DNA from: Gnomoniopsis sp. IMI 355080
Lineage: Eukaryota; Ascomycota; Sordariomycetes; Diaporthales; Gnomoniaceae
DNA length: 64,000 nt
Direction of reading: 5' to 3'
Assembly (NCBI GenBank): GCA_027946555.1
Contig: JAPEVC010000152.1
Span: forward strand, 25,504 to 89,503
Both the position numbers and the translations under genes were made by a program. Position 1 is the first letter of the stretch; each line of letters opens with the position of its first letter. Shown one piece after another: positions 24,064 to 35,617 of this stretch. The notes beneath the pieces are model-generated. The model ran no database searches. It was not told the origin of the DNA and saw nothing but the letters and a program-made list of their open reading frames with translations.

Positions 24064-25653
24064 TAGGTGAGTTTCACAGTCTCCCAGGAGATTTGAACTT
24101 GCATACGCACCTCAGCCATCCAAGACTTGATGAGACTCCACGGCTGGTATTTTGAACGGAAGAAGCTTCAGGTACTTTGGCCGGAAGCCTTGACTAGTAC
24201 CATGCATACCTACCTAGGTTGGCCTTCTGGGACACCCCAGTCCCTCGATCCATTCACACAAATCTTGAGTGGTCCAGAACAATATCTGGCCGCATCTGGC
24301 CCTACCAGATGGAAGACTCAAAGTGTAGCTGCAAATTTATGTCCATGATTATGCATGTCTCTATTTATAATTGAGACGTACTGTCTGGGCATCTATCTGG
24401 ACGGCATGGTGCTGGAGTCCTCTACCCGGGGCTTCCGGGTTGTATTCGAGGCTTCTCTGGGTTTTGCAACAAGAAATCATTTCGATACAAATCCAATAGT
24501 CCCAGATGTCCTACCTAGGTATCATGCACACCTGAGTCTCTCAACGGGACAGTGTCTGTTCACAAACAGGACTTTAAGGTTTATGCAGACAACTAGTGAA
24601 GTATTTGCTGATGTGTGAGCACCTGCAACCGAGGTGCTCGCTCCTATGGATTGGCACCGGGGCCGGATGCCGAGCGGGTCGTCGCATCCTGTGAATCCAT
24701 GGCCGTAGTATGGAGGGTTGAAGAACAGAGTATGATTATGCGTGGCAAATGCCTATAGAAATGGGGAATGCACTGATGATGAGTGTTGAGATTAACATGT
24801 CTGCTTCAGGTGAACATCTGCCTTGGTTTAAGATTTAGTTATTAAAAGAGAGAAGGAGAAAGAGAGTGCGAGAGATGATACAGGACAAGGGACCCTTTGT
24901 GTATCACCATCACTCAAAAGTTCCGGGCCTAGGCAATAGAAGTGGAATTAGCTGCAGTGGGCACTGGAGCAAGGGAGATAAATGTGTCCATCAATGTGTA
25001 GTGTGTTAATGAAGGTTAGTAGTAAAGAAGAGAGACACAGGGGCGAAATTGGTGAAAATTGGCTGGGGTTAGCGTAAAGAATGAATGCTGAGTTTCCAGT
25101 TCAGGTGGCATGAAACAGGCAGCCTTGGAGAGTTGGGACACTCTTTCCGGCGGTTCCTTCGCTTAAGTCATCACACACATCTTCAGCTTCACTGGCCACA
25201 CCTTCATCGTGGCAAGTCAAGCCGCAACCCTCAAGACTCAAACCCCGCGATGTGGACAAAGACTGGTTGTTTCTGAAGAAAAAGCTCCAGGCTTTTCTTG
25301 TGAAGTTTGCAGGTTGCTCTGAACGTTTATCATCTTCCATCTTTCCTCAGGCTGTTTTGGCAGACGGGACCCACCATTGCCGTTGACACGAGACTTCTCA
25401 CTGGAAGCACCGTCGACACCCGCGCCAATAATAACTCGCCGACGCTTTTTCTTTCACCATTTATCTTCATGTCCTCTCACTGAATCACTATCCAACATCG
25501 AGGCGCATTTGTTTCTTTTCCCGGTCCTTGGTTCCATCAGTTTGCCTTGAGTCCCGCCAATCCGCGACTCTACCAGCCTACGTGGACTTGTACTGCATCA
25601 CTCCCCGTTCTTCCCCTTAACCTACCGGCTCGCGATCCGGCGGCGGTAACAAC

Positions 25654-27561
25654 ATGGCCGATCACGCCCAAAAGCAGAGCAAATCTGCCAAGCATGACGG
25701 CAAGAAGCCAGTCACTACGGTCTCAGAGATTGTCGATTTCAATGAAAAGTCTGGTTTGCAAGATATAGACGATGGCATCCAGCACGGCGTTGCCCACCCT
25801 ATCAACGAGCTTGAGCAGCATGTTAACGACCTCGACGACTCGTGGGAGACTGAGTCGATGCTCGCCGATATGCTCGAGGGCTTGGCCGACAACGAACACA
25901 CAAATGGTACTTCACTCTCCTCTTGCTGCCTTGCCTTTCCTCGTTCTTGAACTGGAATTCTGATAACTCTCAAATCCAATGGACAAGTGAAAAAAAACAA
26001 CCTAGTGTCGCTCAGCCGCTGACTGCCTCTTAGACCCAAATTTCTGCTCGCCCGAGGAGGTTGCCGATCTCCGCCAACAGCTGCGTATCTTGGGTCCAGA
26101 GCAGTTTTGTCGTCGCACTATTGATGCTGGTATCATAACAGCCAAGAAGCTGCTCACTGCTTTCGGCGCTCGTCCTCCAGCCTTCCTGGAGGGCTACCCG
26201 GATGATGCATATCGCCCCCTCCTGATATTGGCCATCACTCGTGAGATGGCCAAGCGAGCCAAGCTCTATCACTACAACACTGTCGATGATGCCGCTGAGC
26301 TCATCAAGAGATCCAAGAACATCATTGTCTTGACCGGTGCTGGCATCTCCACCTCGCTGGGTATTCCTGACTTCCGGTCCGCGGGCACCGGCCTGTACTC
26401 CAAGCTCGAGCACTTGGGCCTCAACGATCCACAGGAGGTCTTCAACATCACGCTCTTCAAGGAAGACCCGAGTATCTTCTTTTCGGTTGCTCGTGACATA
26501 CTGCCCGAGGCAGAGCGTTTCTCACCCACCCACGCCTTCATCGCTATGCTGCAGCAGAAGGGCAAGTTACTTACCAACTACTCCCAGAACATTGACAACT
26601 TGGAGTCCAAGGCTGGTATAACACCTGACAAGCTCGTCCAATGGTAAGTCAGCTCTCGCAATCTCTCCGGGCCTTTCTTTGTCGTTGCTGCCTCGGACCG
26701 TGAGATACGAAAGATAAGTGCTACAAAGAGTAAGCAGGTCGCTGATTGATATCCTCTGCTAGTCATGGCTCTTTCGCCACAGCCTCATGTATTCAGTGCG
26801 GCCACCAAGTTCCAGGCGAGGCCATTTTCCCAGAGATCAAGGCAAGCCGCATTCCCTACTGTCCCAGGTGCGCCGTCCCGCGCCGCAGCACGCAAAATAG
26901 CCGCAAGCGCAAGCTCGCAGCAGACGGTACCAGCAAGAAGTATCGCCGTCCTCGCGGCGACTACGACAGCGCCTCCGACTCCGAATACGACATGCCTTCC
27001 AAGGGCGGCATCATGAAGCCCGACATCACCTTCTTCGGGGAGGCGCTCCCTGACGAATTCAGCCGCCGGCTTACTGGGTCGGACCGCTTCAAGACGGACC
27101 TGGTCATTGTCATTGGCACCAGTCTCAAAGTCGCTCCCGTGTCTGAGCTTGTTCCCTTCCTGCCCCCCCATATCCCCCAGATCTATATTTCCCGGACGCC
27201 GGTTAACCACCACAACTTCGATATCGACCTGCTGGGAGACTGCGACGTGGTTGTCGCCGAGCTGTGTAGGCGCCTCGGTTGGGACTTGAAGCATGAGATG
27301 ATCCCCGCCGACCAGGAGATTACGGTTGAGACAGTGCACGGATGGCGCAGCCGTCATATGTTCACCGCCCATAGCCCCAGTGCTGCTGCTGCTGCTACGT
27401 CGGCCACGGTTGGCACAGGTAGCGCTGTGGAAGGTGGTGAGGACCGCAAGGTTTTGGACTCCACATCTGGCAACGCCAGCGCCAAAGGCGCACCGGGTAA
27501 CGAGGCTGCTGTGACCACCACTCGCAGCGGCCGTCGGAGTGGCCGCGTGAGTCCCAAGTAA
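25654..27561 (+). CDS. SIR2: NAD-dependent histone deacetylase, Sir2/Hst1 type, 553 aa
   Basis: Class I sirtuin that removes acetyl groups from histone lysines using NAD and acts in gene silencing in the nucleus. Exons 25654-25906, 26034-26643 and 26763-27561. Both introns are GT..AG, and the joins give NGD-type and QCHGSF readings. Before the catalytic core is the Sir2-family N-terminal module (LRILGPEQFCRRTIDAGI, ~93-110). Core motifs: TGAGIS (~185), IPDFRS, YSQNIDNLE (~266), catalytic His in HGSF (~289), and zinc ligands CIQC and CPRC (~297-322). After the second Cys pair comes a basic, probably disordered insert of about 30 residues (RKRKLAADGTSKKYRRPRG) before KPDITFFGE; its KRK cluster could serve as a nuclear localisation signal. 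The tail is Ala/Ser/Gly-rich and likely flexible. The start ATG at 25654 has context acaacATGG. Confidence 0.95.
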
Positions 27562-28538
27562 ACTACAACGGCGTCAAACAGCAAGGCGGCGCAACGCGAC
27601 CAGAAGACTGAAAAGAAGAAAAAAGAAAATGGAGAGCTTGATCACTGTGGGATCAGGACTGGCAGATTTGGAACATGAATGACCAAGCAAAGCACCCCGA
27701 GAGTGTCCCGCACCCATTTCACACTTATCAACCAGTGGTGTTTACATGGAAGTAATTTTGTGCACGGCCGTCCAGCTCGTTCGAGAGACATCGCGTCATT
27801 GGAACTCGTACACCAAGACTTGGGTGAGAGCAATCGAAGTTTTAGACAGGGCAGTCTTTGGGGCCGTACGATTTGCGGCACAGTCCTCTCCTTATACCAA
27901 GTGGCATTGGAAATCCGTCCGATGGGTCTCATTTGATCCTTCTTCTTGGCGGGACCTCCCACACAGGAAACACACAAGTGGCGATGGCAGGGGAGAAAGG
28001 CTGTTTAATTCTAGTCACATGGGACTGGCGTTTTCACCTTTAGAATTCCTCTGCCGAAGGACGTATATGGTAATTGGCATGAAAGAGGCAAGCCAGCACG
28101 ATGCTGGACTAAAGTCTCATGGCGTTCAGGGAAAGCAAACAGAGCATTCGGATTTGATGTATTGATGGATGGAGTCAGCAGCATACCAAGTTTCACAAGA
28201 TTCCTATTTTTTCTTCTTCTTTTGTTATTCTCCCTACGTACGCTTGTTTTGGTGTACATATAAAGGCGAACAAGCAATGGTCGCTGTGGTTTTCTGCCCT
28301 TACACATCACGCTCAGCATAGCAGAACTAGCAGGGCCACGGGGTGGCTTTAATGGATAGACTTGAAGTACGATGAAGTGGTATTAGGCCAAGACATGAAT
28401 GCAATGCTCGATGTGCCCTGCTGCCTTTCATGTCACATTATCGTCAATCACATATTGTGAATGTGAGTAATGTCCAATGTGCTCGCTACTGCTCCCTATT
28501 TCTTACATCTATGCACGCTGGTGACGCCCCCATCTTCG
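27562..28538. other. Convergent 3' intergenic region
   Basis: The region lies between the 3' ends of the Sir2 gene (plus) and the Scy1 gene (minus). No gene recognised; it must hold both 3' untranslated regions. Confidence 0.6.
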
Positions 28539-31500
28539 CTATAGCAAACTTTGGTACTGATCCAAGCCACCCGCCGGTTTCTGCTGCTGTTGTTGTTGTT
28601 GTTGTTGTTGTTGCTGCTGCTGTTGGGCAGCCATGCCCATTCCCCCACCACCCATCATACTATTCATACTGAGATTCGACCCACCCATTGGCTTATTTGT
28701 CATACTGCCCATGCTATTCATCCCCATGCCCATACTCATACTCTGGGTGTTGTTGCCCATCATAGACCCCATTGTGCCAAAGGCAGGCTTCTGCTGCTGT
28801 GGTTGAGAAGGCGGTGGGGGGAGGCTGAAACCAGATGCAGGCGTAGCGCTTCCACTGCCAGGAGGCGGTGGCAACGAGAAGGAGGACGCGGAGCGGTTCA
28901 ACGTATTTCCCATGGCAGGCCGCTGCTGCTGGCTCATTGAGAGTGAAGCCATTGAATTGCTCAGCCCCCCGCCATATGTCGTGCTCGGTGGTGGAGAGAT
29001 CGTGCTCCGTGAAGGTTGTAATGCAGGAGCCCCAGTCGAGGCCCAAGGGTTGGCTGTAGCTCCTGAGGCCGCGCCCCAATTGATCGACGTCGATGCTGCT
29101 GGCTGGGTAGGTTGAGTCGGCGGTGGGAAAGCGGACTGTGGCTGGAGAGGTTGTGAGAATTGTGTAGAGGACGGGGTGAGTGTGCCGAATGATCCGAGGT
29201 CAGGAGTGACCGTCCTGAAGGAGCCTTGTTGAGCTTTGAATCCGCCTATCGAGCTTGCGGGAGGAGCAGCGGTTGTTGGGCTTGGTGTAGACCAGGAGAA
29301 TGCCGCGGATTGCGAAGCCACTGGGCTCTTCATTGCAGGTGAGTTTAGAGAAGACCTAGCCGCAGCGTCGCCCCAGCCAGAATCCATGGGATTGACATTG
29401 TTTGAGCTCGCTTTGCCCTTCACTAGCTTTTCAAAGTCGTCTTCTGTACCTCCAGTCGCAACATCGAACTCTGTGCCGCTGATGCCGCCGAATGACATGA
29501 ACTCATCCGCAGGTCCAGATGCTGAGCCGTTGGAAACTCCAGCGAGCTCCTGCAATTTCCTTGTTTGCTCTTCTTCGACCCTCTTGGACAGGGTTTTGAT
29601 GAGATCCATAAAGCCTTGGAACTGCTTGAGATTGAGCAACGGACCCAGACTCATATTCCACAGGATCGGCAAGATATCCATGGCGATGAATTCGGGATCC
29701 GCATGGTCTCCCACCACTCGCAGAACATTCAGAGCCTCTATCATGACAGCTGGTTCTTTGGTCTTGATAGCCTTGATAAGCGGCACGATCTTCTCCTGCA
29801 TTGTGTACTTGTCGAGAGCCGTAGACGATGATTCTTTCTTCCGTTTGGGGTCAAACCCATCCAGGCCGCCACTGTCGGCAGAATCCGAGCTTCCTCCACA
29901 AAGCACCACGAAAGCCTGCAAGCCGCGCACTTTAATAGCTAGACTGGTGGTCTTACTGAAGACATGTGCGACCACAGGGAAGAGCTCGTTCTTGATGGTG
30001 CTGAAGTCCAAGATGGGCAGGACGACTGGCAGACTCCGCAGAGCCGCGTCCACTACTGAATGGGTCGGCGCAAGGATGGCCGCGCCAACGACAGGCAACA
30101 TGTCTGTATATAGTCAGAATTACGCTTCATAACAGAGAGCTAGAAATGCATACCGTCTTTGAATTCCTTGCCAGGGGTATTCTTGGCTATTGTGGAAATG
30201 TTGTCAAGAACTACCATCAGGCCCGCGTCTCTCTGCGGGTCTTTATCTTCCGTCTGCTTTGCATTCGTTACGAATATATCCTTCAAGACCGGTCGAACTT
30301 TATCCGTGAAGGCGCGTTTTCCTGACGGTAGTAAGTCGATGATCTTGAAAACATTTCCCAGGATCAAAGATAATAATGCTTTATCCTTAGTCTCCTCCAA
30401 AAGTGCCGGTAGCAACTTTTTCTCCATGACCGACTTGGGGAACGATGGTAGTACTTTGGCGAGACCCCTCAAGAATGACTGTTGTTCTTGAGGTGTCTTA
30501 GCTGGGAAGGCTTCTATGAAACGGATCGTAGACACGAGTATGTTGTCAAAGAACTCGGTCTCCTGGAATTCTTTCGCGGTCAAACGCTGGGCCGGCCTCC
30601 TTGTGATTAGTCGCGGCAGGACATGTGCGACAAGATCCTTTGGTAATGGTCTTGAGGACATGAATTGGTTATTCACCGTCGGTATGGTTGAACTGGACTG
30701 GAAGAACCTCTTGTACGTGGACAGGCTACCATTTGTTTCCAGCGGCGACTTATGCGGCGAATTGTAGAGTGTGATACACAGCAGGCCCAGAGAGAACATG
30801 TCCGAAGACACGTTGAGGTTGTTGTCTAGTACAAAATCGGGCGAGGTGAAGTCCAGGTTCAGTTGCAGAGACCGGGGCAGCCTCGGGTCGGGATTGAGGA
30901 TCTCGTAGAGGCTCATCGGTTGGAAAGAGGTCGGTTTCGAGGAATTGTCAGGGGGGCTGCAGAATGAAAGACCGCTGATCTTCCAGTCGGACTATATACT
31001 GTCAGTCCATGGCTCCAGTCGCATGGTCAACAGTCTTGTGTAATGGCCCACGTACCTTGGCATTGATCAAGATGGCCTCGGGCGTGATGTTGCCGTGGAC
31101 GAGACCAGCATTCTCGTGAAGGAACTCGAGGGCCTTGGCGATTTGGAGCAAGCCTTTCTGTATTTCCAGCTCGTCAATCTCGAGTTCCCTTCTCCGCCTC
31201 GTGCCGTCAGAGTCCTCGGTCACGTAGCGACTCGAGCGCCCTCCCACGCCACTGGCTCGTTCCTGGTCATCCTTCTCTTGCAGCAGACTAGACAACGATG
31301 CCGTGACTGGCTCAGTCACGAATTGTAGACCTCCTCCTCTTGTTTCCTCGACGGGCTCGACGAGTTCCAGAATGCTGGGGTGGCGCAACTTGGCGAGTGA
31401 GGAAGCCTCCTTCTTCAACCTCTCGAGCACTTCATCGCCCACCTTCTTGAACGCGGATGCGCTTGATCTCCCTCCCAGTGAGCCACTATGCGAATCCAGC

Positions 31501-31670
31501 ACTTTCTTGTCGAATATGAAGACAGAGTAGATCTTGCCGGTAGATTTCCTCTTCGCATCGTGTATCCTCCAGGGGCCGGCGTAGGAAGTCGCATTCGGGG
31601 TGATGGAATAGTTCTGGCTAATGTTTGTGCCCTGGATGGACTTTAGCGCAGACGAGAACATGGACGACAT
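28539..31670 (-). CDS. SCY1: SCY1/SCYL2-type pseudokinase, 1005 aa
   Basis: Relative of yeast Scy1 and animal SCYL2 (CVAK104), kinase-like proteins linked to clathrin-dependent membrane traffic. Exons on the minus strand: 31056-31670, 30154-30991 and 28539-30103. Joins are INAK-SDWKISG and KEFKD-DMLPVV, both in phase. The start ATG at 31670 (MSSMFSSALK) has good context (tcaagATG); upstream in-frame codons lack family likeness. The kinase-like domain fills residues ~1-330. The usual HRD loop reads HGNITPEAILIN (~191-202), as expected for this pseudokinase group. A helical HEAT-like region follows (~330-640). The C-terminal third is low-complexity Ser/Pro/Gln/Gly/Met with a run of about 15 Gln, and the last residues are GLDQYQSLL. 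It is transcribed away from the BCAT gene, with ~870 bases between start codons. Confidence 0.93.
28581..28625 (-). repeat. CAG/CAA repeat coding for ~15 Gln in Scy1
   Basis: Fifteen consecutive Gln codons (CAG and CAA mixed) near the C-terminus of the Scy1 protein. Mixed codons make it more stable than a pure CAG run. Confidence 0.9.
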
Positions 31671-32542
31671 CTTGATGGACAGAGTGGGACGACTGTCATA
31701 ATTTTGCCATGTATTGAGTAGCGACTGAGAGTACGAAATTCCGCGCGCAAAGGCTACGAAGTTGCTGTCACATGTGTAAGATTGGTTGGCGGCCCAGGAG
31801 CAAGGACGTTGCTTCGCCGTCAAGGACAATTTCAAGGTCAAAGGCCGCGCAACTTGGCCGAGCAATCCAAATTTAGAGGGCGTGTCGCAGAAAGAGTCGT
31901 TGAATTAACTGAGCATGCCCTGGAAGTCAGAGCAGTTTCGCAAGTGGCAGACAACACCCACAGGAAGGCAGCTCAGAAGAACAACTTGTCAGCTCGATTG
32001 TCCGGAGCATCCTAATTTGGGCTTCAATCAATTGAATGCAGCTGTCGAAAGCATCCCAGCTTCAGTTGCTTGCTCTCTCAGCAAGGTTACGCTTATCTCA
32101 GAGCCGTTCAACTGGTAACCAACCATCCTTGTCATGATGCTAAGCCCACCGAAGCTAGCGGGCTGGCGGGTCCCTTCGGCGCCGGTCCAGGAGCTCTGTA
32201 GGGTCTCGAAGCCCTGGGTTAGCTGTGACGGCTGCTACCGACTGTCCATTGCCCCTTGAGACTAGCCCAAGCAGCCTCCGATAAGCCTCCGGTCTTATTG
32301 AACTTTCTTCAGTGGGTGATATCCTCGTCACACTCTTTCCTTTTGGTGGATCACGAATCGCGGAGGACGACGATCTGCTTACACTGGCCAGCTTGTTCTC
32401 CGGCTTCAATTGAACACTGACAACACTTCTTTTCGAGTCAATTGGTGACATTCTGTTCTTTCATCTGCTTCTCCTATTCAATCGTCCATCTGTGCGCTTC
32501 GAGCTTCTTTGCGCCGAAAGCACTACCACCTTTTTGACCAAG
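31671..32542. promoter_or_regulatory. Divergent promoter region between scy1 and BCAT genes
   Basis: Both flanking genes point away from this 872-base stretch, so it must hold both promoters and leaders. A 98-codon minus-strand ORF (32155-32451; MSPIDSKRSVVSVQ...) is Ser/Arg-rich and reads somewhat like protein, but it overlaps the expected BCAT upstream region. I do not call it a gene. Confidence 0.5.
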
Positions 32543-33852
32543 ATGCGGCCGTTCGTACCTCGCTGCGCCTTCGTCGGCTCCTCTCAGATCTCACGATCAC
32601 TACTCCAGAGGTCATGGCAGACCGGGAGGAGATGTTACAGCATCAAGCCTGAGGCAGCCTCCAAAGCCGTGCCCCAAGACATCGACGCTTCCAAGCTCGT
32701 CGTAGAGCGCACAAAAACACCCACTCCGCCCAAGAAGCCCGAAGAGCTGATCTTCGGACAGACGTTCTCAGGTATGACCACGTCGAATAAAGTGCTGTGA
32801 TCCTAAAGTTGCCACCAAGCTAACCCTCGCCCAACACAGACCACATGCTCACTCTCGAATGGAATCAAACGGCAGGTTGGCATACACCGCAGATCAAGCC
32901 CTACCAAAACCTCTCCCTCGACCCGGCCACCTGTGTCTTCCACTATGCTTTCGAGGCGTTCGAGGGCATGAAAGCCTACAAAGACAGCAAAGGCCAGATC
33001 CGCCTTTTCCGCCCCGACAAGAACATGGAGCGTCTGAACAAGTCCGCCGCCCGTATCGCCCTGCCCACTTTCTCGTCAACCGCCATGATCGAGCTCATTG
33101 CCAAGCTCGCCAAGCTCGAGGAGCGCTTCATCCCCTCCGAGCGCGGCTACTCCCTGTACCTACGTCCGACTCTAATCGGTACGCAGAAGACGCTCGGCGT
33201 CGGTCCGCCTGGGTCGGCATTGCTGTATGTCATCGCCAGTCCCGTGGGGCCGTACTATCCCACGGGCTTCAAAGCCATTAGCTTGGAGGCGACCGACTAC
33301 GCTGTGCGCGCATGGCCTGGCGGTGTGGGTGACAAGAAGCTGGGCGCAAACTATGCGCCGTGCATTGTGCCGCAGCGCGAGGCTATGAGCAGGGGTTTCC
33401 AGCAGAATCTATGGCTGTTTGGAGAAGAGGAATATGTGACGGAGGTGGGCACGATGAACATGTTTGTGGCTCTCAAGAACAAGGAGACGGGTCAGAGGGA
33501 GCTGGTCACTGCGCCGCTCGATGGCACAATTCTGGAGGGCGTGACGCGCGAGAGTATCTTGAGCTTGGCAAGAGAGCGGCTTGGCCCCGAGGGCTGGTTG
33601 ATCAGCGAGCGCAAATATACCATGAAGGACCTCGCCGAGGCCTCGGCGGAGGGCAGATTACTTGAGGCATTTGGTTCAGGCACGGCGGCTATTGTTGCCC
33701 CAGTGAGGCATATCAGCTGGAAGGGACAGCTGGTTGATTGTGGCCTGACGGAGCACGAGGAGTCGGGCGAGGTCGCGACCAAAATAAAGCAGTGGATGGA
33801 GGCTAGGCAGTACGGAGAGGAGGAGCACGAGTGGAGTCACATCTGCGAATAG
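32543..33852 (+). CDS. BAT1: Branched-chain amino-acid aminotransferase, mitochondrial, 413 aa
   Basis: PLP enzyme of fold type IV that transfers the amino group between Leu/Ile/Val and 2-oxoglutarate. Exons 32543-32771 and 32840-33852, intron 68 nt; the join reads QTFS-DHML. The N-terminus (MRPFVPRCAF...QRSWQTGRRCYS) is Arg-rich, without acidic residues, and ends in RRCYS, typical of a mitochondrial presequence. Family motifs: YAFEAFEGMKAY, LFRPDKNMERLN, LYLRPTLIGT, the PLP lysine in GDKKLGANYAP (~241), EVGTMNMF, and the phosphate-binding end FGSGTAAIVAPV. An in-frame upstream ATG at 32492 would add 17 residues; I prefer 32543 (context caagATG, cleaner presequence). Length fits the family. 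Confidence 0.96.
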
Positions 33853-34275
33853 ATGGTGCATGAGTTCGAAGAGGGGGGGGAGCGGGTTTGTCAGCCTACC
33901 TAAGTAAAAGCGTCGGGTATAAGAAGGAATCTCTGGTAACACCATACATTTCGGTCACCTGCTGCAGGCCATAGCCGGAGTGTACAGTTTTCGGTGCGAT
34001 TTACTGGCCAACAAAAGCGAATAGACCGAATTTAGAGCGAACAAAAGAAATTTGTTGTTTTTATCATTGTCTTCTTCGGTCTGGGATTGGGCTGTAATGA
34101 CAGCCACGACCGAGTCTATGCCGTGATGATGGTCAACTGGCCAATAGAATACATCCTGCTCCTGTGCCATCGTTTCCATCGTCTATTCTTTACTCTTTCG
34201 CCCATTTGTCGAGCTGGTAGTCCATTCGGAGGAGTCATCTCAATCCGCGCAAATGTGTGTCGAATAGGTAGTCAT
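33853..34275. other. Convergent 3' intergenic region
   Basis: Lies between the convergent BCAT and complex I subunit genes. Contains an eight-to-nine-G run near 33876 and the two 3' untranslated regions. No gene seen. Confidence 0.6.
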
Positions 34276-34782
34276 CTACTTCTTGTTCTGGGGATCCTCC
34301 AGGATGCCCTCGGCCTCTAACCGCCGACGAGCCTCCTCAAGAGCCCAGGTTTGTATCCTGTAGACAGAATCATCATTAGCCTAGACCCAAAAGCGTGTCC
34401 ACTTCTTTTGAAACCACTGCAACATCGCAACCTCGACCCGCTGCAACCCAGTCCCCAGCCCGCGCTGGGCATCACTCGTCCCTGGGTCCGAATGAGGAGG
34501 AGAGCGAACTCACGAAGTATCTGGCTTGAAAGCATAAGCAACAGCAAACACCAACAGGCTGCCCCCGAAGCCATAAAACGCCAGGTCCTCCCAACCTTCC
34601 TTCTTAGCCTTCTCGCCGGGCTTCACACCAAACAGCCAGCCCGTCGGCGGGTCGTACTGCGGGCCATGGGCGCCTGCTTTCCGTGCCGTGGTCACCGTGA
34701 AGGCTCTTCTGCTTGTCTGATTGAGGAGGGAAGCGCGTGCGAGGGCCGTCGCGGTAGTGGCGGCTGGTCGGAGGCCGCGCAT
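34276..34782 (-). CDS. NDUFB11: NADH:ubiquinone oxidoreductase ESSS/NDUFB11-like subunit, 116 aa
   Basis: Accessory membrane-arm subunit of respiratory complex I in the mitochondrial inner membrane. Exons on the minus strand 34514-34782 and 34276-34357; intron 156 nt (gtgagt...ctacag). The join reads KPDT-S-IQTWALEEARRR. The N-terminus is Arg/Ala/Thr-rich without acidic residues (mitochondrial presequence). It is followed by GWEDLAFYGFGGSLLVFAVAYAFKPDTS, which contains the single transmembrane helix and the conserved GWED and Y-KPDTS elements of the ESSS family. The short matrix or intermembrane tail ends RLEAEGILEDPQNKK. Single-copy small subunit of normal length; the exact fungal subunit name varies between species. 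Confidence 0.88.
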
Positions 34783-35617
34783 GGTTTCGATGCGTTGTTT
34801 GTTCTTGTCTGAGACGGTGCAGGAAGTTCAGATCGGGGTCGACGGGTCAATGAAGGACGAGATTGATTGTTAGGTGGCAACAGGAAGCCGTCGTTGGAGT
34901 GTCGTTGGGAGGAGAGTGGAGATGGTCCTGCCGGGTCACAAGGTTGAATGGACTGATGACTGTCGTCAAAGGGGCGGCGGGTGCGGTTTGCACTCCGGCG
35001 GTCTTTGCTCGGTTGGTCTTGCCCAGAGCTACTGAAGGAAGGAACCGGGAACCCGGAATCGGAGCGGGGAAACTTTAGCGCGACTTCAGGAGTTAAGCAA
35101 GGACTCGGTCACAACGACTCCCTTCATCAATGTCAATAGGCAAGCATTCAATTCGGATAATTAATCGAAATCAAGTGCCCATATTGGAGATGTATGCTTG
35201 GCGGGAGAGATGGGGAAATTCTGGGAGATTTACGGACGTGTTTTGAGATGTCTCTGGTCTCAATTGGATTCAGTCTGTCACTTATACTTGGCAACTCCTT
35301 CGCCTAGAAATTTGGTACAACTAAACTCCTGTGGGAGCCCGAGAAGGTTCCATAACACTGTGTGCCTTGGCAAAGCTGTCCCACAGGCAGTAGAGATCTC
35401 GATGGGCAGATGGGACCAATCCAATGCTTCGTTCCCGCTGCCATTCTCCACGAGCTAGCCTTGAGCTACAACCGCTCAGAAAACTTACATTCAAGGATAG
35501 ACTATTGCGCATTACTGCAATGATCAATTTCCCTTCCCAATGCTCTTTCCAACCCAATATGAATCTCGGTTATCCTTGTGTTCATGACGTGTCACGGACA
35601 GTCCTCAATCCAAATTC
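34783..35617. other. Intergenic, no gene recognised
   Basis: Upstream of the complex I subunit gene and downstream of dna2, both on the minus strand. GC-rich leader near 34800-35060; nothing coding is supported. Confidence 0.6.

Larger units (their letters stand above)
21575..25653. other. Gene-poor intergenic region
   Basis: About 4 kb with no gene I can support. It contains several ACCTAGGT-type palindromes (near 21922, 22870, 24050, 24208 and 24510) and an A14G10 tract at 23208-23231. The upper ~250 bases are the CT-rich leader and promoter of the Sir2 gene. Confidence 0.5.
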
